A DNA stretch of 64,000 bases from Nectonema munidae (GCA_030549495.1 JAUIRK010000751.1:62001-126000); one strand, 5' to 3'. Shown: positions 35,906 to 53,766, numbered from the stretch's first letter. Program-made: numbers and translations. The notes: generated by a model not told the origin, from the sequence alone.

Positions 35906-36789
35906 CGATAGCCAAAAATATTAAGGATAAAATAGAAAAAAGTAAAATTTCTTACAAGCTTTATCAAATACTAAAAAATGGCAGTAAATAAAATAAAAAA
36001 AGTTAAGGGAAAGAAAACTTTTTACTATAGAGTAAACCATTTTTGATATATTTATCTAAATATTTTTTGAAAACATCACAGTTCTTGATTTTGTAAAAGT
36101 TACACTTACATGCACCGTTTATAAAGCTATTTGTTGTCTTTGCAGTATATTCGAAATCTAAAGTTAAAAAAATATTATTTATGTATCATGCCTTATAACC
36201 CTATCTTTGGAGCCACATCATAGAATAGATAAAAAAATTTTACATTTAAAGTTTACTGAAACCTTGTTAAAGAACATAATCAAAAGCTCTTCAGTTGAAA
36301 GTATGCAAAGTGAAGGAACTTGGATTTTTTTAATGAAATATGTATATAGATTAAAAAATGCGTGTGTTTGCAATTCCCAAATTAAGTTCCAATTTAATCT
36401 GCTTCTTAGAAAAAAAATCTCCTGATAGACGAGATCGCGTGATACACGAGTATCAAATATATTAATAATACCATATTTTCTACAAAGTGCTTTGTTTATT
36501 CGTTGACATCGCATTGAAAATTTTTGTGAAGAGCATATATAATTCTGAACATTCTTGGACAACCTGTGAAAAAATTCCTTTATGAATTGGCAATCTAAAT
36601 GAATACAAAAAATGTATATTTCAATCTTTATTTCAAGAATATTTCGGAACGTAAAATTTAATAAAACTTTGAAAATTTTTATTCCATAATCGAAATATAT
36701 TAAAAAAAACCCAAATATAATGTAAGAAAAAAAGGCAACAAATGGAAATATATTGATACAGCTTAAAAATAAAAAAAACTGCAGATTAT
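35906..36789. other. AT-rich stretch, no gene seen
   Basis: Open frames on both strands at 36,207-36,562 overlap antisense and match nothing known; treated as chance. Confidence 0.5.
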
Positions 36790-37022
36790 ATTCTACATAG
36801 ATCGACCAACATACAGTCGGGTACTATTTAATTGATCCGACCCTTAAGTTGGTTGGTTGGATATCAAAGCACTTTCCGACGCAAGGCTATATGCTCGCAT
36901 TATGCTTGAGATCGTTAATCACATGTGATTTTATTTTAGTCGGGAGCCTTGAGGATCGAACCCGTGGCCTTCAACTGTTAAGCTGAGAGGTACACCCTAA
37001 TAAACATCGAGGCTCAACCGAC
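36790..37022 (-). repeat. tRNA-derived SINE copy (second family)
   Basis: On minus: GAGCCTCGATGTTTATTAGG, TCTCAGCTTAACAGTTGAAG, B box GGGTTCGATCC, with GAGCCT...AGGCTC able to pair as an acceptor stem. The body ACTAAAATAAAATCACATG continues leftward. Relative of the 35.1-kb copy. Confidence 0.68.
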
Positions 37023-37719
37023 AAAATTTTAAATAAATCACTATTTAAACGGACATTTAAAATGTGTTTATTACAAAAATTAAATTTTAGTGATGCATAC
37101 TTGATATTTAGTAATAAAAATAAACATAACTTTGGTGTGCTTTGTGTGGAAATGTGCGCTGAAGTAGTTTTTAATGAAAAAAATAAAAAATCTTTCTTAA
37201 AGCTGATTTTCCATTCACCTTGGTTAACAATAAATATCACGGTACTAATAACGAGCTGGCAAAAATGCATTCGCGCATCAATGAAAAGCGAAAATCAATC
37301 GCTTTTATTCGTGAGATAGAGCCACGTTATCTTGGTACGATTCATCTCCATTGATAATAATCCTCATGAGTTCAGAAAGCATTTTAGGTTAAAATAATTA
37401 ATCAACGCGCAATATTTCCACAAAAGATCAGTTATTTTTTTAATTATACAAAGGTGACTCTTAAAATCAGAAGATTCAATTGGTATAAAAATTAGAAAAT
37501 ATACACAGTGGCACGAATGAAAAATTAATTTTTTTGCTCACTATTAATACAACATTCAACGGCTAAAAAGTATTAAACTCTTAGGAATTTAATAATCGGG
37601 GTTTCTCTTACGAAGTTAATATATAATTGATCGCTTTTCGTTTTTTATTCGTGTGGAATGCGAACTCGTAATCACTACCATGAAAATTGTTTTTGACAAA
37701 GATAAATGCAAAATCGGCT
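37023..37719. other. AT-rich stretch, no gene seen
   Basis: The frames 36,971-37,270 (minus) and 37,062-37,319 (plus) are antisense to each other and unrecognised. Confidence 0.5.
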
Positions 37720-38246
37720 TTAACCCATTAACGACCAGAATAATCAGATATCTAATGTAAAGCAGAAGATTTGTATTGAAGAGCTTTGATAAACGCAGAC
37801 GATTTTATTTTTGTAAAGTCGACTATAGTCGACATGGGCGTTAACTGGTAACCCATTTACGGCCAATCTTCCTATTTTGGAACATAAGTAATTTTATCTT
37901 CTTCTGCTTTTTTCAATGACTTTGAATATAAATCGTCTGCGTTTTTTTTAGATATCGTCTGCTTTGCTTGCTCTTAACCCATTAAGTACCATAGAAATCA
38001 GACGATATTTAAAAAAACGCAGACGATTTATATTCAAAGTCATTGAAAAAAGCAGACGAAGATGAAATTACTTATGTTCCCAAATGGGAACATTGGGACT
38101 TAATGGGTTAAATGGGTTAAGTACCATAGAAATCAGACGATATCTAAAAAAACGCAGACGATTTATATTCAAAGTCATTGAAAAAGGAGACGAAGATAAA
38201 ATTACTTATGTTCCCAAATGGGAGCATTAGGATCTAATGGGTTAAG
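37720..38246. repeat. Nested cluster of four TTAA MITEs
   Basis: Copies: diverged one 37,720-37,850; second (plus) about 37,849 onward; third (inverted) inserted at TTAA about 37,976; fourth (inverted) from about 38,117 to 38,246. The third copy interrupts the second at the TTAA inside its terminal CTTAAATGGG; the leftover ATGGGTTAA appears after the third copy. Core sequence GTCTGCGTTTTTTTTAGATA is shared with 11.3 and 47.6 kb. Confidence 0.82.
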
Positions 38247-39203
38247 AAAGAAATTCATACTTTTTCATAAACTACAAGCGCACCTTTTTTTTAGCAAAGC
38301 CGCAACTTTCGCCATATATCTGTTATAAACGAATGTATCAAATGGTTGAATTAAAAATTTTTCGAAATCTTTTGTTCAATCATGGTTAGTAAGCATTTAT
38401 TATTTTATACTTTGAATTGAAAGAATAAATATCAAACCACATACACATAGTACCTACCTTTTTATTATTATTTTATCTACGTTTTTTAGATAATCATAAG
38501 TCTTTTTTTTAATTTTAATTTCCTTATACCTAAATTTCACACTTTTCCACACAAACTCACTCCATATGCCCCTAAATCCAAAAGATCACCTTCTGAGTCT
38601 ATTTCCCAAATCCGCCCAACTTAAGAAGCTATCTTCAACCTTTTTGCTGAATTAATCTCTTTTGCAATATTATCAACTAAAGACTTCATAAGATTCCACC
38701 ATCTCAAACCGAACGTTCTTCTTAACAGGAATGAGATCACCTTCTAACCAAATCTTACCTCCATTCACCATTGTCCCAAAAGGAAATTCTTTAGAATCGC
38801 TTCCCAACTTACTATACGAAAACTAAGATCAGTTAATAATCATTTAAAGATCTAAGTTAATAATCAGGTAAAAGAAATGTGCGTTTGGCAGCTTGGAACA
38901 ATGTGCTATGCTGCAATGATACACATCTCTTCATTTTTCAAACCAGACATACAACCCTCAACATCTAATATTCCAATACGGGTTCTTTAGTTACACATAT
39001 GATTGTAATTAAAAATTTGTGCAAAAGAAAGATACATCATAAATATAAACAGATATCCTTATGCTTCATTGTATACTTTGTGATTTTCAAATTTTGCCAT
39101 GCCTCCGAAACTTCATGTGGCCCCTTATTTTTCAAAGTTAGTTTTGTGTCCCCTAGCATTATTTCATGGCACCTAGAGTGCCATATGGCCGGGTTGAGAA
39201 CCA
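38247..39203. other. Strand-skewed stretch ending in a hAT-like terminus
   Basis: From 38,520 to 39,700 the plus strand is pyrimidine-rich with few G. A minus frame near 38,690-38,790 (FPFGTMVNGGKIWLEGDLIP) is open but unrecognised. At 39,204 a hAT-like end reads inward CAATGGTTCTCAACCCGGCC. Confidence 0.45.
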
Positions 39204-41180
39204 TTGGTATACAATATTTTCCAAATCATTTATGTAGATATAACTGCAATAAAATGGAGACACCCCATAATCTGTATTCTTGTCCCCATTATATTCAAGG
39301 AAGATTCACTTCTTGATACATCCATCCAAAGTCCAAACTCTCAATCTTCCGCACTCGAACTTCTACGAAATCCTTCCATACCCAATACTGCGTAGTGACC
39401 TAAATATTCTCATTATCAACAAAGAATCAAACCTGCAACTTCATTCCCAAATTCTTCACACAACACATCAGCTCACAGTTAGACTTCCCACACTTACACT
39501 ATATTTTTTTCAGACTTATAATCCACAAATATGTTTGCTTTATCTTTGTTTAAAAAATCTTTCTTTTCGCATCCCCTCAACTACAACTCACCATTCACCT
39601 ACCATGACCTTGGCATTAAACTTATTTCAAAACCTTTCAAGAACTCCATAATTAAACGATCTTTTTACAGGCATATGGACAAATATCCGATAGTGCTTTG
39701 ATATCCTTTCCCACCTACCACTCCACGATCTATGTAGGTATAAGGTAGTAATGTTTAATTTATCTATAAAGAGTAAAAATTATGAGCAGTTTTGTCCCCT
39801 ACTCAACTTCTGGAAATTTTAGGAGATATATTATATATGAATATGCTTATAAAGCGAGAGGGAGAAAACACAAATAAACAAAATAGGAGGAAAATTGTGA
39901 ATCAATTTATTGATATACACTCGCTGTGAGATAATTTGTTTTGAATTTAAAAGAACAGAGAAAATTTAATTTGTAACTGAAAGACCAATTTTCAAGTAGC
40001 GTTCTAAAAGAGGAGCAAATAAATAAGTCAATTAAATATTATTTATTTTCAAAATTAGTAATTCATATTTTTCAAAAAAATACTGGAAAAAAAACTTTTG
40101 AAGATCAAGGATTACAATTGCTTCTTTTAAAAAATAATGATCCGTGATCCCCCCTTTGGGAAGAATGATGATACCATGTAACAAAATTAAATAAAGAAAT
40201 GGTGTTATTTTTTATATTTATTCTCATCAAATTTATCAATAAATCAGATGATTTATTTTAAGCTAAAATGATCATTCTACATTTTTGTCGCATCTTTCGA
40301 ACGATAAATTTTAATGTTTTACTTACCTCCAATGTTGAAGATCATTTGTTTTGATTGGAAATTTACATTTTGAAGAGTGTTATAATTTTTGTATAATTTA
40401 CTTTTTATATCTCACATTTCATCTTTTAAACTTAAATTATTTTTATCACTACACAAATGCATATACATGTTTTGGTATATATTACGTAAATACACATATT
40501 TTTGTTATGTTACTAACAGGATCATTATATCATCGGTTATGTTGCTTTCTAGTATAATGATCACAGTTTCGCTTGGTAATTATAATTTTGAAACACACTT
40601 TTGAATATTCATTTTCTTCTTCTTCTTCTAATAATAACATGGACCCCAGTTATAATTCTAATAATAATAATAAGAAGAAGAAATTCATATTAAACCAGAG
40701 GGCTGTTCTTCAAAAGTTGCCAAATTGCTAAAAAGAATTATATTTAAAAATTTTACATGGGCATTTGTAGACATAATGGATATGATGTTTGAAAAAACTT
40801 ACTAATACACAAAAACTCCCATTCTTTGTTACACACTCTAGCAAAGGGTTCGTGCGCACACAGTCTCACGTATTCAGCATCGCCTTCTATGGGTGTAGAC
40901 ATAACGCGGTGACATCCTGCAATCGCGAATACAATTTCAAGAAGAATATATAATAATCATTTATTAGTTATAAAAATATGTGTAGGAGATTTGCCCAATT
41001 GGTAAAATGGACCAACTATGTAAAATTTTGTAAAGTAAGAAATTTTCGCTAATTAAAATTCAAAAGTTTCAAGTTTTTATATGAATTTTTAAAGCAAAAA
41101 TTATTTGCAAAACAAAATCAATTTTTGGTAATATTTTATTTAAAACAAATTTAAAAAAAACATAACTAACTACTAGCACA
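39204..41180. other. AT-rich stretch with a mirrored compound microsatellite
   Basis: No gene recognised. At 40,614-40,682 (TTC)n(TAA)n is followed by (TAA)n(GAA)n. The rest is AT-rich filler up to the giant triplet array. Confidence 0.5.
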
Positions 41181-46307
<5,127 letters not shown>

Positions 46308-47580
46308 TTCTCAACCTTGCCAAAAGTAAGAGCGCAAAAATATTTAAGAGATTTAAGACGATATTTTGTTTTTTCAGAATATTTCATTCTTCAATATTTT
46401 TAATGTAAAATATACGAGATAGCTTTTTTACCGATTCCTAGTCCGACTCCTTCTAAAGGGTTGGCTAAGGACTTCTTAAGAATTTTGTGAAATCTACTTC
46501 TAAATAGGATTGGTTATCTCTTTATTAATATAAAAATTTATCTTTTTATTTCCTTACAATAATTTTAATAACAAATAAAAAAAATCTCCAGTTTGCTAAC
46601 TCAGAAATCTGGTTAAACTATTTATAACCAAGGATGACAAAAGAGGTGAAAGAAAAATTGATCAAAATAATTTTTAAATTGGGCTTATATCTTCAATAAA
46701 GTAAAGAACCTCTTTTATAAGAAAATTTTTTTAGAGCAAATTGTTTGATTTAATTTGGCTCACAGTCTACACTCATTGGATATAAAAATCTTTTTATAAC
46801 ATAACTTCCAACTTTTTATTTTAGGAAATTTAATAAGCATTGCAAAAAGTCACAAGCACTTTTATATGATATGTAATTTGTAAAAAAATTAATGCTTTGA
46901 TCACATGTCAAAATACTGTGATTTTTTAATAAAAGTTTCATTTTGGTTCCATTTTTAATAGTTTTATTGCGATTGTAACAAAAATTCTATTTCTTGGAAG
47001 TTGGTTATGAGTGGATGTGTGTTTTGCTGTTTATTCGTTGCTCACATCCTTCAATAAAATATTACATCCCTCCTCTATCAAAAATATCGAAGCTTTTCAA
47101 ACAATGTAATTATTTAAAAAAAAAACTTACCTACAAATGATACCTTTTTTTCTACAAATAATTTATAGTTTTTTAAATATAAAGAACACGCTAAGGAGAA
47201 CATACCTTTGTCTCTCGCTAAAATTTAAAATGCTATTTATTAGAATTTGGGAGAAGTAAAAAAAATTAACCTGTAAGGGCAGTGAAGAGATAAAACTAAA
47301 AAATTTGGATGAAGTATGACAAATAATTATATTTTTATCTTTTACTTACATAAAGGACTAGTAGGAGGATTGTCTTCATATCTCAAGTTATATCAGTGAA
47401 GATAAACACTTATTCTAAAAGTTAATAAATGCTCTAAACAAATTTAGATCGTTGAAAGTGCAAAGCATTGGCGTAGCAAACGAGGAGACTACAGAGTCTC
47501 CCCTAATACAGAATAAGGCCTCTCCCTTCAACGTACAAGTTTTGTATTAATTTATGATGAACTATTTTGCAATGCGTGTA
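46308..47580. other. AT-rich stretch, no gene seen
   Basis: Nothing recognised apart from a hAT-like CATTGGCGTAGCAAACG near 47,468. Confidence 0.5.
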
Positions 47581-47717
47581 TTAGCCCATTAAGTCCCAAT
47601 GTTCCCATTTGGGAACATAAGTAATTTTATCTTTGTCTGCTTTTTTCAATGACTTTGAATATAAATCGTCTGCGTTTTTTTAAATATCGTCTGATTTCTA
47701 TGGGACTTAATGGGTAA
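47581..47717. repeat. TTAA MITE copy
   Basis: Ends (TTAG)CCCATTAAGTCCCAATG and GGGACTTAATGGG(TAAA), core ACATAAGTAATTTTATCTTT. Same family as 11.3 kb; outer TTAA slightly mutated. Confidence 0.8.
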
Positions 47718-49066
47718 AATATAAAAAGTTTTCCTTCTTTTCAAATTGTATAATAAAGAAATGTTTTTAAATGGAATATATAAATATATATGTTATTATG
47801 CAGCCGCGTATTTGAACAATTATTTGGAGGGGGTTTAAAAATTTTAAGGGGATTTAAAAAATTAAGGGGCTTTAAGCATCATAACTACATGGTTATTTAT
47901 TATTAATGAAATTGCATTTTTAAAAGATAGTTCGGATAACATTGAATGTCAAATATATTTCTAAAACTATCAATATTTTTATTTAAGCTTAAGAATCAAG
48001 CAGTATTTTTATTTGTTATAAAATTTGTATGATTCAAGTATAAAAATATTCGATGTAAAGTTTTCTTATTTAGGTTCTTGGTCTTGGCAGAACACTTGCA
48101 AGGAAAAGAAGAAATATGAAGATTTTCGGTATTATATTAGTTTTAATTTGAATGTAAACTTTGATAAAAAATTTAAAATGCAAATTTTGGCCCAGACCAT
48201 CTTTGAAAGGGGAATTAAATTTTGGAAAGTTTGTCAGAGACAAAAATCATCATCAGCAGGGTGTAAAAAAGTTTTTATGGGACATGCTTTCAAAGTCCAA
48301 TTTTTATGTCATCATCCTGAAGAAAATTTTTTGGTGAATTTCTATGCTGATTAGTATGGGTGATGTTTTCGATGAGAAAAATGGAAACAAGTCCTCCGTG
48401 TAAAAATTGAAAGTGTTGGCAGCCTAGTAGGGGAAACTTTCAACAAATTCATATACAATAAAATTTATAAAAGTGTTTCATTTACATCTTTTTCTTCTTT
48501 GCCTACTCCACCTTGTCCCCGAGTCTTGTCTACATTTCTTTCCATCTTAAACATCGTCTCCTTTGAGACTTAGTTCATCCAGTCGCTCTTTCAAACCGTA
48601 GATTTTTTTAATTGAAAATGTTATTCTTTGTGGTGAACATAGGTTTTAGTGAATAGGCTAGGTTAATACTTTCAGGTTTAAAAAGTTAGGTCAGTTTATA
48701 ATTTATACGGTTAAAAATAGTTGCCAACTTTTTTGGCCTTTTTATTTTCAAAGATGATAGATATCATTTTTATTAATGTTCACTGCTAAGGTTCAATGCC
48801 TCAAAAAATATACCAAATGTGTGCATGCTGAACTTTCTTATTACGGCCCAAAATGGTTCACTAAAATGTTATTTCGGAGTAAAAAAATCTCCACAAAATG
48901 AGAACAATAACAAGTATTCGTTGTTTTCAGTATGGTATAAAAAATTTTAATCACACCAAACTTGTTTACGCCTATTGATGTCCTTAGTGGAGAAAAAGAT
49001 CAAAAATTGCTAAGAGCGATCTCGCGTATCATGCGCCCACTTAATTTTAACCAATAAAATATCTTG
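47718..49066. other. Unassigned stretch with one open frame
   Basis: The plus frame 48,025-48,354 (109 codons; CQRQKSSSAGCKKVFMGHAF near its end) is not recognised. A block at 47,800-47,960 is repeated, diverged, at 51,385-51,500. Confidence 0.45.
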
Positions 49067-50075
49067 TACGGTTGAATGCGGGTAGACAACTTGATTTTGT
49101 CATTCCTAGCCTGTATACAACGGTGGGATAATATATTAGTCAATTAATGAAATGATCAAAATAAAATTCTGTAAAAAATCAGATAGACAAGGTTCAACTT
49201 TCTGTTCATATTTTGCTAGATGTAAGATTTGATGAACCTCATTCGCCGAGTAGATGTTACAAAAGTTATTACCTATATACCTGTATACTACGATGGTTCA
49301 TCTCCAACCTGTATACTGCGATGGTTCACCTCCAACCTGTCAGTTTATATTTTGTAGGATGTAAGATTTGATACACCTCATTCGGAGAGACGATGTTACA
49401 AAAGTTATTACCTATATTTTTCGCAATTTTTTCACGATATTAAATAATATATTTGTCAAATAATCAAAATAAATTTTGTAATCAAAGAATCGAAAAATAT
49501 TCTTTAAAAAATCAAAAAATATCAAACTTTCTGTTCATATTTTGCTACCTCATATGATGTTAGAAAAGTTAATACTTATATTTTGCAATTTGTACGATTT
49601 TAAATAATATATTTGTCAAATAATCAAAATAAAATTTTGTAATCAAAAAATATTTATTCTTTTTAAGTATATCGTTGGCTCCCGTTACATTTATAGTTTG
49701 CTAAATGCATGCTTTGATAAAAATGATTAGAGAGAATTTAACTTTCTAATACAAGAGCCAACAATAAGAGAATAAATATTTTTCCATTTTTAAAGAATTT
49801 TTTTAGAATTCTTAGATTAATTGAGAAATGTGTTATTTAAAATGATAAAAAAACATGCAGATTGCGAAAATATAGGGAATGCTTTTTGTAACATCGTCTC
49901 CACGAATGAGGTATATCTAATCTTGGATCTATAGCAAAATATGAATAGAAAGTTGAACCTTGTCTCCGCGAACATTTATATCAAAACATGCACATATCAA
50001 ACTATGGAATAGGAACGACCGTAGTATACAGGTTGGGAATGACAAAAACAAGTTGTCTACCCGTGTTCAACCTTA
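49067..50075. mobile_element. TA-flanked 1-kb inverted-terminal element
   Basis: The left end CGGTTGAATGCGGGTAGACA (49,069) and the right end read inward AGGTTGAACACGGGTAGACA (50,073) are followed by ACTTG(A/T)TTTTGTCATTCC; arms of about 50 bp are ~88% identical and homology continues weakly inward for over 200 bp. Both sides have TA next to the end, consistent with TA target use (Tc1/mariner-like), but no transposase is present. Internally, CCTGTATACT(A/G)CGATGGTTCA is duplicated in tandem. Confidence 0.75.
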
Positions 50076-50781
50076 CGGGTTATGAGAAATTTATATAAAT
50101 ATTAAATTACATACAAATGTTAAATGTGAGAAAAGTCACCTGGATTTTTATAAATGAAAGCAGCCCGCTTAATACACTCTAAGTGGGGAGGTTTAGCTGA
50201 TTTTAAGGTGGCCTTCGACTATACATCCATATATTTCAAGGAAGTATCAGGCGTCGATTGGGGGAAGTAGGATGGGTCAACACCCCCTCACCCTACACTT
50301 ACCTTAAAACTGTTTTGAATGAAAGAATACAACTCACTTATTAAATTTTACAAGAAAAATCACAACTTGTATTGTTGATTAAAATTCAAAAATTAGGTAT
50401 AGTAAAATGAAATGTGAAGTTTGAAAATTTTCCAAGAATTAGAATGTAGATAATAGCCAGGGAAGTGATGATGAAATTTTTTCTTAGTATAGAAGACTTG
50501 TTTTGATGTTGGAGACAACTAGAGATTTATGCGAGCGAAATGAATTCATTAAAACAAGATGATGATATTTTTAGGAAGAAAAGGTTTTCTTGATGTTACA
50601 CTTCCAACATCAATCTTTCTTTTTCGGGTGCGAATTTAAAATAAAAAAACCCATAAAGCATCCGTTTAGGTTACTTTATTTCTATTTATTTTTGGCCTAG
50701 AGGATGAGGTTTTTTGTACATTCTAAGCATACAAGCTTAGGTTGTAAAAATTTGCCAGACGCGCATTTTTTATTTGAAACC
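50076..50781. other. Unassigned stretch, no gene seen
   Basis: AT-rich; no domain, RNA gene or element end recognised. Confidence 0.5.
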
Positions 50782-51310
50782 CTCTCCGCCAGTTGCGGTT
50801 TTAAGGCCCCCAGTTTTTTGGCTTGACCGCATGTTGGCCCCTCCACATCAAATACCGATTTTACTGGATTTAAAATTTACTCGAAACTTTTTATAATTAT
50901 TTTTTTGAGTGGGTTTTGCATCCAGGGGAAAAATATCTCTCTTATCTGGACGGGTGAATATTAGACCAAGAGCACTCTTAATTTGAGGTCTATGCTGGCA
51001 TCGGAACGTGAGAGCACCACTCAAATTGATTATAAAAAACTAAAGTTTCAGAATTCTAAATATCGATAAGTGATTCTCATGCAAAAAATTGATAAGTTTT
51101 AAATTTTTTAGTTTTAAACATATTTCTTTACAATCTTTTTGTTTATAAGATTTTTATATTGTATTTGGTAAATTGCAAAATATTTCTTACAATCTTTTTG
51201 TTTATAAGATTTTTATATTGTATTTGGTAAATTGCAAAATTTATAAAAAATTATCGATTTAAAAACTTGGCCCCTCACTTTTGAAAATCTAGACCGCCAC
51301 TGCTCTCCGC
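50782..51310. mobile_element. hAT element, 513 bp, perfect 8-bp duplication
   Basis: The element is 50,790-51,302. The left end is CAGTTGCGGTTTTAAGGCCC and the right end read inward is CAGTGGCGGTCTAGATTTTC. Both flanks are ctctccgc (50,782-50,789; 51,303-51,310), an exact match, so the insertion is comparatively young. It contains a 60-bp tandem duplication at 51,121-51,239 and no coding sequence. Confidence 0.9.
51121..51239. repeat. 60-bp tandem duplication
   Basis: 51,121-51,180 and 51,181-51,239 are identical except for one missing T (TATTTCTTTAC versus TATTTCTTAC). Lies within the 50,790-51,302 hAT element. Confidence 0.95.
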
Positions 51311-53656
51311 ACCAGCATTAAAAAAAATAAAATGTCCAGAACGGCCTTGCACTCAAAATTTTTAGACCCACAATTTTTTAAGACATAGCAAACGTCGTAT
51401 TCAGAAAATTATTTTAAGGGGAGGGGCGATTAATATTATAACTACGTGTTAATTATTAATCAAGTTTTTTAAAGGATAGTTCGTATTGCACTGAATTTAA
51501 AAAAATATATATCTATCCACACAAATAACTATTTCAAATAAACTGGAAGGCGAACAAATATAAAGGATCCATACTTCACTTCAAGAAAGTGGGCTTCCGC
51601 TTGCGCCCTCTAACTCTAGCACCATCGCGTGTGTCATTTGATACACTTGAATTTATAGGTAAGGTGGTTTTCACCAAGAAAGAGCAATTCCACTCTTTGC
51701 GTCGAATTGACCAACATGTCTTTTTATTTCAGTAGATTGAATATTAAAATGTTAAGAGTTGTAATAACAAAAATGTTTCACATTTTTTTTTCAATAAAAT
51801 TGTTCTTTTACATCATTTCATTTCCTATTTGTTACAGGAAAAAAGTGTGCTCACAGTTTTCACGTCACGATTGAGAGACAATAATTCTTCACTTGGTTGG
51901 CTCAAGTTCTATCTAAGATTCCTACAAATGGGTGGCTAGAGCTACGAACGTCAAAGTTACGCTTTCATAGCCCTAACACAATGAAATACATAACTTTTAT
52001 ATTTGGCAATTTTTATATTTCAAGGTTGTTATGAGAATTTGGAAAAGATGATTCTCTGATGTGCTATTTATTATGTGGAGACGACAGCAAATCCAAGATA
52101 CAAAAAATCAATAAATACAAATTAATATAACAAATCCAAATCTATGCTAATAAAATAAAACACGGCTATAATTTCAGTAATTAATAAAATAAGTAGCTTA
52201 CTCTTCCTTGAAACGAATATTATGAAGTGATTTTCAGTTTTCTAAGGAAATATTGTTTTTTTCTATGCGCAATGCTTATGAATATTCATGTCGTATATAC
52301 TTTAAATTTCCTCATATATTTGAAAGAATATGTCCTTTTTTGATTGTATTTACTTTCTCTCTCAAGTTGAGCTCAAGACACATACGCCTTTCCTAGGACA
52401 CTTTAAAAGCTTTGCTTGAAATTTTAAAATTTATACGAGATGTTAATGCATGTATACAATTATTTCGTGAGTATAACTTTTATTTTCATTTGTACATGAG
52501 TACCTATTCGTGTGCTCTTCTCTAGATATAGGTAGAGGGGCTTAACTATACGCAACACTGCCTGGGTACATTCATTTGTATCATTCTTCGTTTTTTTAGA
52601 AGTTTAAAAAATTGAATTTTCCAGTTGTCTTTAACACCGAAATCGATAGAATAATGGAGGATTTGCTTAACTTCAAAATAAATTTAAAGCTCTAAAAGGC
52701 ATGCATGTCAAATTTAACAATACGAATTGCTTAAGAAAGTTGTATTGTATCTAAGTTGAATATTAGCTAAAATCGACAAAATAACTAAATTTTATTGTGT
52801 ACTTTCTTGTTTAAGTCAATATTTAAAGTTCATTGAAGAGAGTAGTTAAGATCAAAACTATCAAATTTAAATATAAAATATATAATGATTTTTCAGGCCA
52901 GACTAAACACCCTCAAAACAAAATCATATATACAAAAATCACTGTTTATAAAAATTTGTCATTTTTCCCTTTAAATTTAAAAAAACGTGAATTAAAACAT
53001 ACATTTGGAGTAAAATTTCATCTTTGAAAATTGATAGTAAAATATAAGGATTTGTCAGATATTGTATTCTATATTTTAAATACAAATATTATTAGTTATA
53101 TTTTATAGGTTTTAAAGCCATTTAGCATTTCGGAAAGAGGCATCTTAGCTTTCTGTGTTTATACTATACTTTTAGGCTGGAGTTTGCTCAAAACTAAATG
53201 AAACAACACATCGAATCTAAAGACTTATTTTTAGACAAGTTAGTTTCTCTGACTAGTTTCTCATTTTGCCATTATTATAGCAGCCTATAAATTTAATGTT
53301 TTAGAAGTTAAGCCATTAAGCCCTGCTGATGAGTGGCACAACTGCAAAACGCAATGTCCAGTACTGAATCCTAAACGGCGTTAAAACTTATAATAATTCT
53401 TTTTTCAGCAAGAATATTGACATTTAAAAAGGAAAATATTGATTAAATATTTGTGACTTACAATAGTTAGTTTAAATCAAGTTAGTGAGCAGTATTAGAA
53501 AAATGATTTGATTTGAAAAAATTTATTGTATTTATATTGGATTATCATGACATGATGATAAAAAGGCAATTTGAGATTAAGTGATCTCAGATAAGGTTTA
53601 ATTATTGAAAGAAATTGGGCAATTAAGTCTAACCCGATTAAGAGGAGAAAGAGATT
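51311..53656. other. AT-rich stretch, no gene assigned
   Basis: A plus frame at about 51,530-51,733 (contains LHFKKVGFRLRPLTLAP) has higher GC than its surroundings but matches nothing I know. The 51,385-51,500 block repeats 47,800-47,960. Remainder AT-rich. Confidence 0.45.
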
Positions 53657-53766
53657 CCTTAATTGTTTATAAACTACAGAGAGGTGTCCAAGAAGTCGCC
53701 CGCGGTCGACTAGTCGACCGCCAAGCTTAAGAAAGTAGACCTCAAGTAGTTTATAAACAATTAAGG
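53657..53766. repeat. 110-bp hairpin with 20-bp central palindrome
   Basis: Perfect 21-bp inverted arms (53,657-53,677 and 53,746-53,766, CCTTAATTGTTTATAAACTA on the left). At the centre, 53,702-53,721 is the perfect palindrome GCGGTCGACTAGTCGACCGC. Probably a MITE. Confidence 0.8.

Noticed and set aside
36940-37022. Functional tRNA gene
   Set aside because: A partial acceptor stem pairs, but the T-stem is weak and the sequence is a relative of the 35.1-kb SINE.
38999-39651. Overlapping plus-strand frames as a gene
   Set aside because: Three overlapping frames arise from strand skew (few G on plus) and one crosses a hAT-like end; no family recognised.
53690-53735. Cloning-vector polylinker contamination
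   Set aside because: The palindrome contains several restriction-type sites, but it is centred in a native 110-bp hairpin with perfect AT-rich arms and there is no other vector sequence around.
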